A DNA stretch of 64,000 nt, from NCBI RefSeq assembly GCF_019091085.1, contig NZ_JAGXJY010000001.1:434001-498000 (forward strand), read 5' to 3'. The translations under genes were made by a program, and so were the position numbers. The DNA is from Mesorhizobium sp. GbtcB19. Lineage in GTDB: Bacteria > Pseudomonadota > Alphaproteobacteria > Rhizobiales > Rhizobiaceae. The notes beneath the pieces are model-generated. The model was not told the DNA's origin. It was given only the letters and a program-made list of their open reading frames with translations, and did not search any database. This document shows positions 61,536-64,000 of this stretch, piece after piece; position 1 is the stretch's first letter, and the number at the start of each line of letters is the position of its first letter.

Positions 61536-64000
61536 ATGCATATCCTCGCCACGACATCCGCTTCGCTCGACGATCTCGCCGAGCCGATCGATCTCAGGCA
61601 GACGCCTGCGGATGTCGTGGCTCTGTCCTTCACCGACAGCGATCTCGCCGGCCTGGCCGCCGCCTGGAAAGCCGATGCCGCGCGGCTGCCCTCGATGCGG
61701 CTTGCGGCGCTGCGTGACCTTCGCCATCCGATGTCGGTGGACTTGTGGATCGACAGCGTCGCCCGCCACGCCAAGGTCGTTCTCGTGCGCATCCTCGGCG
61801 GCTATGACTGGTGGCGCTACGGCTGCGACCAGCTTGCCGCGGTGGCGCGCGAGCGCGGCATCAGGCTGGCGCTGTTGCCGGGCGAAAGCCATGACGAGGA
61901 TTTGCGGCTGATCGAAGCCTCGACCTTACCGCGCAAGGAGCTGGACGCGCTGCTCAGCTATTTCCGCGAAGGCGGTCCGGCCAATATGGCGGCGCTGGTG
62001 AAGAGACTGGCAAGACTTGCCGGGTCGGACGCGGCGGCTGCCGAGCCGGTCGGTGTGCCGAAGGCTGGGTATTACGAGCCTGGGCTGGGGGTTGTAGAAA
62101 AGCCTAGCTTATCGAACGTTGGCGATCCTTCGCCCCCCTCTCTGTCCTGCCGGACATCTCCCCCTCAAGGGGGGAGATCAGCCGTCGCCGGGCCTGGCGC
62201 CTTTTCTTCATCTGCCGAAAAAGAGCCATCTGCAACATCCGCGATTGGCGAAACCATCGACGACAGTTCAATCTCCCCCCTTGAGGGGGAGATGTCCGGC
62301 AGGACAGAGAGGGGGGCGACGAAACTCGACGCCGACAATCTCGGCACCCCCGTCGTTCCAATCCTCTTCTACCGCTCGATGTTGCTGGCCGCCGACGTCG
62401 CGCCGGTTGACGCGCTGGTCGACGCATTGCGCTCGCAAGGCCTGGCGCCGGCACCGATCTTCGTCTCCAGCCTCAAGGACCCGGTGTCCTTGGCCTTCGT
62501 CGAAGCCGCCCTCGCCGCACTGAACCCCGCCGCCATCGTCACCGCCACCGCTTTCGCCTCCGGCGCCGAGCCAGGCGCCGAAACCCTGTTCGACCGCGCC
62601 GGCGTGCCGGTGTTCCAGGTCATCGTCGCCACGACACGCCGCGAAGTCTGGGAGAAGAACCAGCGCGGCCTGGCGCCCGCCGATCTCGCGATGCATGTCG
62701 TGCTGCCCGAGCTCGACGGCCGCATCCTCGCCGGCGCGATATCCTTCAAGGGCGAGATCGAGGCCGATCCCGCACTGGCCTTCCGCGCCTTCGCCAACCG
62801 GCCCGAGGCGGACCGCGTCGCGCAAGTCGCCAAGCGGATCGCCTCGTTCATCCGCCTGCAGCGGACGGAGCGGGCCGAGCGCAGGCTGGCGATCCTGATC
62901 CCGGATTATCCGAGCGCCCCCGGGCGTACCGGTTATGCGGTTGGCCTCGATGTGCCGTCCAGCGTGCTCGCCATGCTGCATGACCTGAAAGAACAGGGCT
63001 ACGCAGTTGATGGGATTCCGCAATCGCCGCGGGAGTTGTTGGATGCGCTGGAGGTGGGTGGTCAAAGGTTGAGTTCAGAAGACTACCTGCGCTTGTCCAC
63101 GGAACTGCCGGAAGGCGCGCGTAACGCCGTCAGAGCCGCCTGGGGTAGCGCGGAAGACCGGATAGGGTTGCGCGAGGCCCCCCTCTCTGTCCTGCCGGAC
63201 ATCTCCCCCTCAAGGGGGGAGATTGGCAGTTCGGGCGACGGCGCAACCCTTGCCAGGCCGGAAATTGGCGAAAGCCGTGGCGAAGGAATAATCTCCCCCG
63301 CTGAGGGGGAGATGTCCGGCAGGACAGAGAGGGGGGCGACAGAACGCCAGCCTTCGCCGCTAGCGCGCGAAACCCACTTCCCCTTCCGCGCCGCGACCTT
63401 CGGCAACATCACCGTCACTCTCGCCCCGGACCGCGGCCGCTCCGCCGACCGGCGCGCCGACTACCATGACCCGACGCTTCCCCCGCGCCACGAGCTGATC
63501 GCCTTCGGCCTCTGGCTGCAAGAATCGCTCGGCGTGCATGCGATCATCCACGTCGGCGCCCATGGCACGCTCGAATGGCTGCCGGGCAAGACGGTCGCGC
63601 TCTCCGGCGCCTGCTTTCCCGAGATCGTCACCGGCTCGCTGCCGGTCATCTACCCCTTTATCGTCTCCAATCCCGGCGAGGCGGCGCAGGCCAAGCGCCG
63701 CATCTCGGCCGTCACGCTTGGACATCTGCCGCCACCGCTGACCGGTGCCGGCCTCGACGAGTCGCAACAGAAGCTCGAACGGCTGGTCGACGAATATGCC
63801 CAGGCCGATGGGCTCGACCGTCGACGCCGCGACCGCTTGGCAAAGCTTATCGTCGAGACGGCACGGAAAACCGGGCTTGCCTCGGAAGCTGGCGTCGCCA
63901 AGACCGATCAACCTGACGAGGCGCTGCGCCGCATCGACGCCTGGCTCTGCGACCTCAAGGATTTCGCCGTCAAGGACGGGCTGCATGTCTATGGCCGCGC
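61536..64000 (+). CDS. cobN: Cobaltochelatase subunit CobN (5' part; runs off window)
   Basis: 821 codons with no stop to the window end; whole CobN is about 1250-1300 residues. MHILATTSASLDDLAEPIDL begins the family N-terminus, and VPILFYRSMLLAADVAPVDAL, RGRSADRRADYHDPTLPPR and HVGAHGTLEWLPGKTVAL are chelatase signatures. It inserts cobalt into hydrogenobyrinic acid a,c-diamide with CobS and CobT. Palindromic repeats at codons about 199-261 and 547-601 are read through in frame and give Ser/Pro/Gly/Glu-rich inserts between conserved blocks. The gene follows cobW by 31 bp. Confidence 0.93.
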   Translation, partial: MHILATTSASLDDLAEPIDLRQTPADVVALSFTDSDLAGLAAAWKADAARLPSMRLAALRDLRHPMSVDLWIDSVARHAKVVLVRILGGYDWWRYGCDQLAAVARERGIRLALLPGESHDEDLRLIEASTLPRKELDALLSYFREGGPANMAALVKRLARLAGSDAAAAEPVGVPKAGYYEPGLGVVEKPSLSNVGDPSPPSLSCRTSPPQGGRSAVAGPGAFSSSAEKEPSATSAIGETIDDSSISPLEGEMSGRTERGATKLDADNLGTPVVPILFYRSMLLAADVAPVDALVDALRSQGLAPAPIFVSSLKDPVSLAFVEAALAALNPAAIVTATAFASGAEPGAETLFDRAGVPVFQVIVATTRREVWEKNQRGLAPADLAMHVVLPELDGRILAGAISFKGEIEADPALAFRAFANRPEADRVAQVAKRIASFIRLQRTERAERRLAILIPDYPSAPGRTGYAVGLDVPSSVLAMLHDLKEQGYAVDGIPQSPRELLDALEVGGQRLSSEDYLRLSTELPEGARNAVRAAWGSAEDRIGLREAPLSVLPDISPSRGEIGSSGDGATLARPEIGESRGEGIISPAEGEMSGRTERGATERQPSPLARETHFPFRAATFGNITVTLAPDRGRSADRRADYHDPTLPPRHELIAFGLWLQESLGVHAIIHVGAHGTLEWLPGKTVALSGACFPEIVTGSLPVIYPFIVSNPGEAAQAKRRISAVTLGHLPPPLTGAGLDESQQKLERLVDEYAQADGLDRRRRDRLAKLIVETARKTGLASEAGVAKTDQPDEALRRIDAWLCDLKDFAVKDGLHVYGR
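62131..62318. repeat. Palindromic repeat in frame within cobN (first copy)
   Basis: The left arm 62131-62178 and right arm 62271-62318 are inverted copies with ctctctgtcctgccggacat and the nested ctccccctcaaggggggag hairpin. The centre holds ATTGGCGAAA. The coding frame stays open and adds about 62 residues, including ISPLEGEMSGRTERGAT, between YYEPGLGVVEKPS and the conserved VPILFYRSML. Confidence 0.9.
63176..63338. repeat. Palindromic repeat in frame within cobN (second copy)
   Basis: The left arm 63176-63224 and right arm 63288-63338 are the same unit as at 62131. The right arm is read in the same frame (ISPAEGEMSGRTERGAT), while the left arm is read in another frame than in copy one (PLSVLPDISPSRGEI). 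It sits just before FPFRAATFGNITVTLAPDRG, at a domain boundary. Confidence 0.9.

Overview
The window reads as a high-GC alphaproteobacterial chromosome, most likely Rhizobiales and probably Mesorhizobium or a close relative. Grounds for this are the nuoA-N / birA / rnj / mce / DUF1467 / proS / lolC / lolD gene order, an aerobic-type cobalamin set (DUF1636-cobW-cobN behind a B12 riboswitch, plus cobD/cbiB/cobO/cobU), a GTTC-N7-GTTC SOS operator of the alphaproteobacterial type, and several dispersed palindromic repeats of rhizobial character. No phage, insertion sequence, CRISPR array or plasmid gene was seen; the genus is an inference.

Layout. 1-2582: end of an aminotransferase, then a dimethylglycine/sarcosine dehydrogenase-like enzyme. 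2791-3959: two tandem flavodoxin-fold NAD(P)H oxidoreductases between palindromic repeats. 4165-9582 (minus): a substrate-binding protein/ATPase/permease importer with a cytosine-deaminase-like amidohydrolase and an FAD oxidoreductase, divergent from RidA and creatininase-family genes (9837-11077). 11144-15329: a lipocalin-like protein, a Cys-phosphatase coupled to cobD, then cbiB, cobO and cobU for nucleotide-loop assembly of cobalamin. 15464-22563: ChaC-like, Rieske oxygenase, MFS, membrane acyltransferase-like, ICMT-like, MerR (LiuR-like) and MgtE genes. 22884-31843: a receiver-like LuxR/NarL regulator that lacks its phosphoacceptor, followed by a serine-cycle block (sgaA, mcl, mtkA, mtkB, hydroxypyruvate reductase, ppc) closed by a terminator. 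32000-38743: tRNA-Leu(GAG), lipB, an SRPBCC-M50 protease, a 28-codon SOS-controlled membrane microprotein, lolD/lolC/proS, and a free-standing small RNA candidate. 38876-58231 (minus): DUF1467, mce, rnj, birA and the complete 14-subunit complex I operon. 58566-64000: an AlkX/YcaQ-like glycosylase, then a cobalamin riboswitch controlling DUF1636, cobW and cobN, which runs off the right edge.

How the genes work together. The serine-cycle block converts glyoxylate and serine to hydroxypyruvate and glycerate, makes oxaloacetate from PEP, activates malate to malyl-CoA and cleaves it to acetyl-CoA plus glyoxylate; the epimerase gene near 39 kb would serve the methylmalonyl-CoA arm of glyoxylate regeneration. 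The two cobalamin groups cover cobalt insertion (cobN, cobW) and the late steps (cobO, cbiB, cobD, cobU).

Most notable observations: (i) a 28-residue predicted membrane peptide behind three phased GTTC half-sites embedded in its promoter, a candidate SOS division inhibitor comparable in design to Caulobacter SidA; (ii) two copies of a palindromic repeat lying in frame inside cobN, at inter-domain linkers; (iii) a probable new sRNA between proS and DUF1467; (iv) a phosphorylation-blind regulator in front of the serine-cycle genes; (v) a shared C-terminal domain on an extended NuoE and on an extra protein encoded inside the nuo operon.
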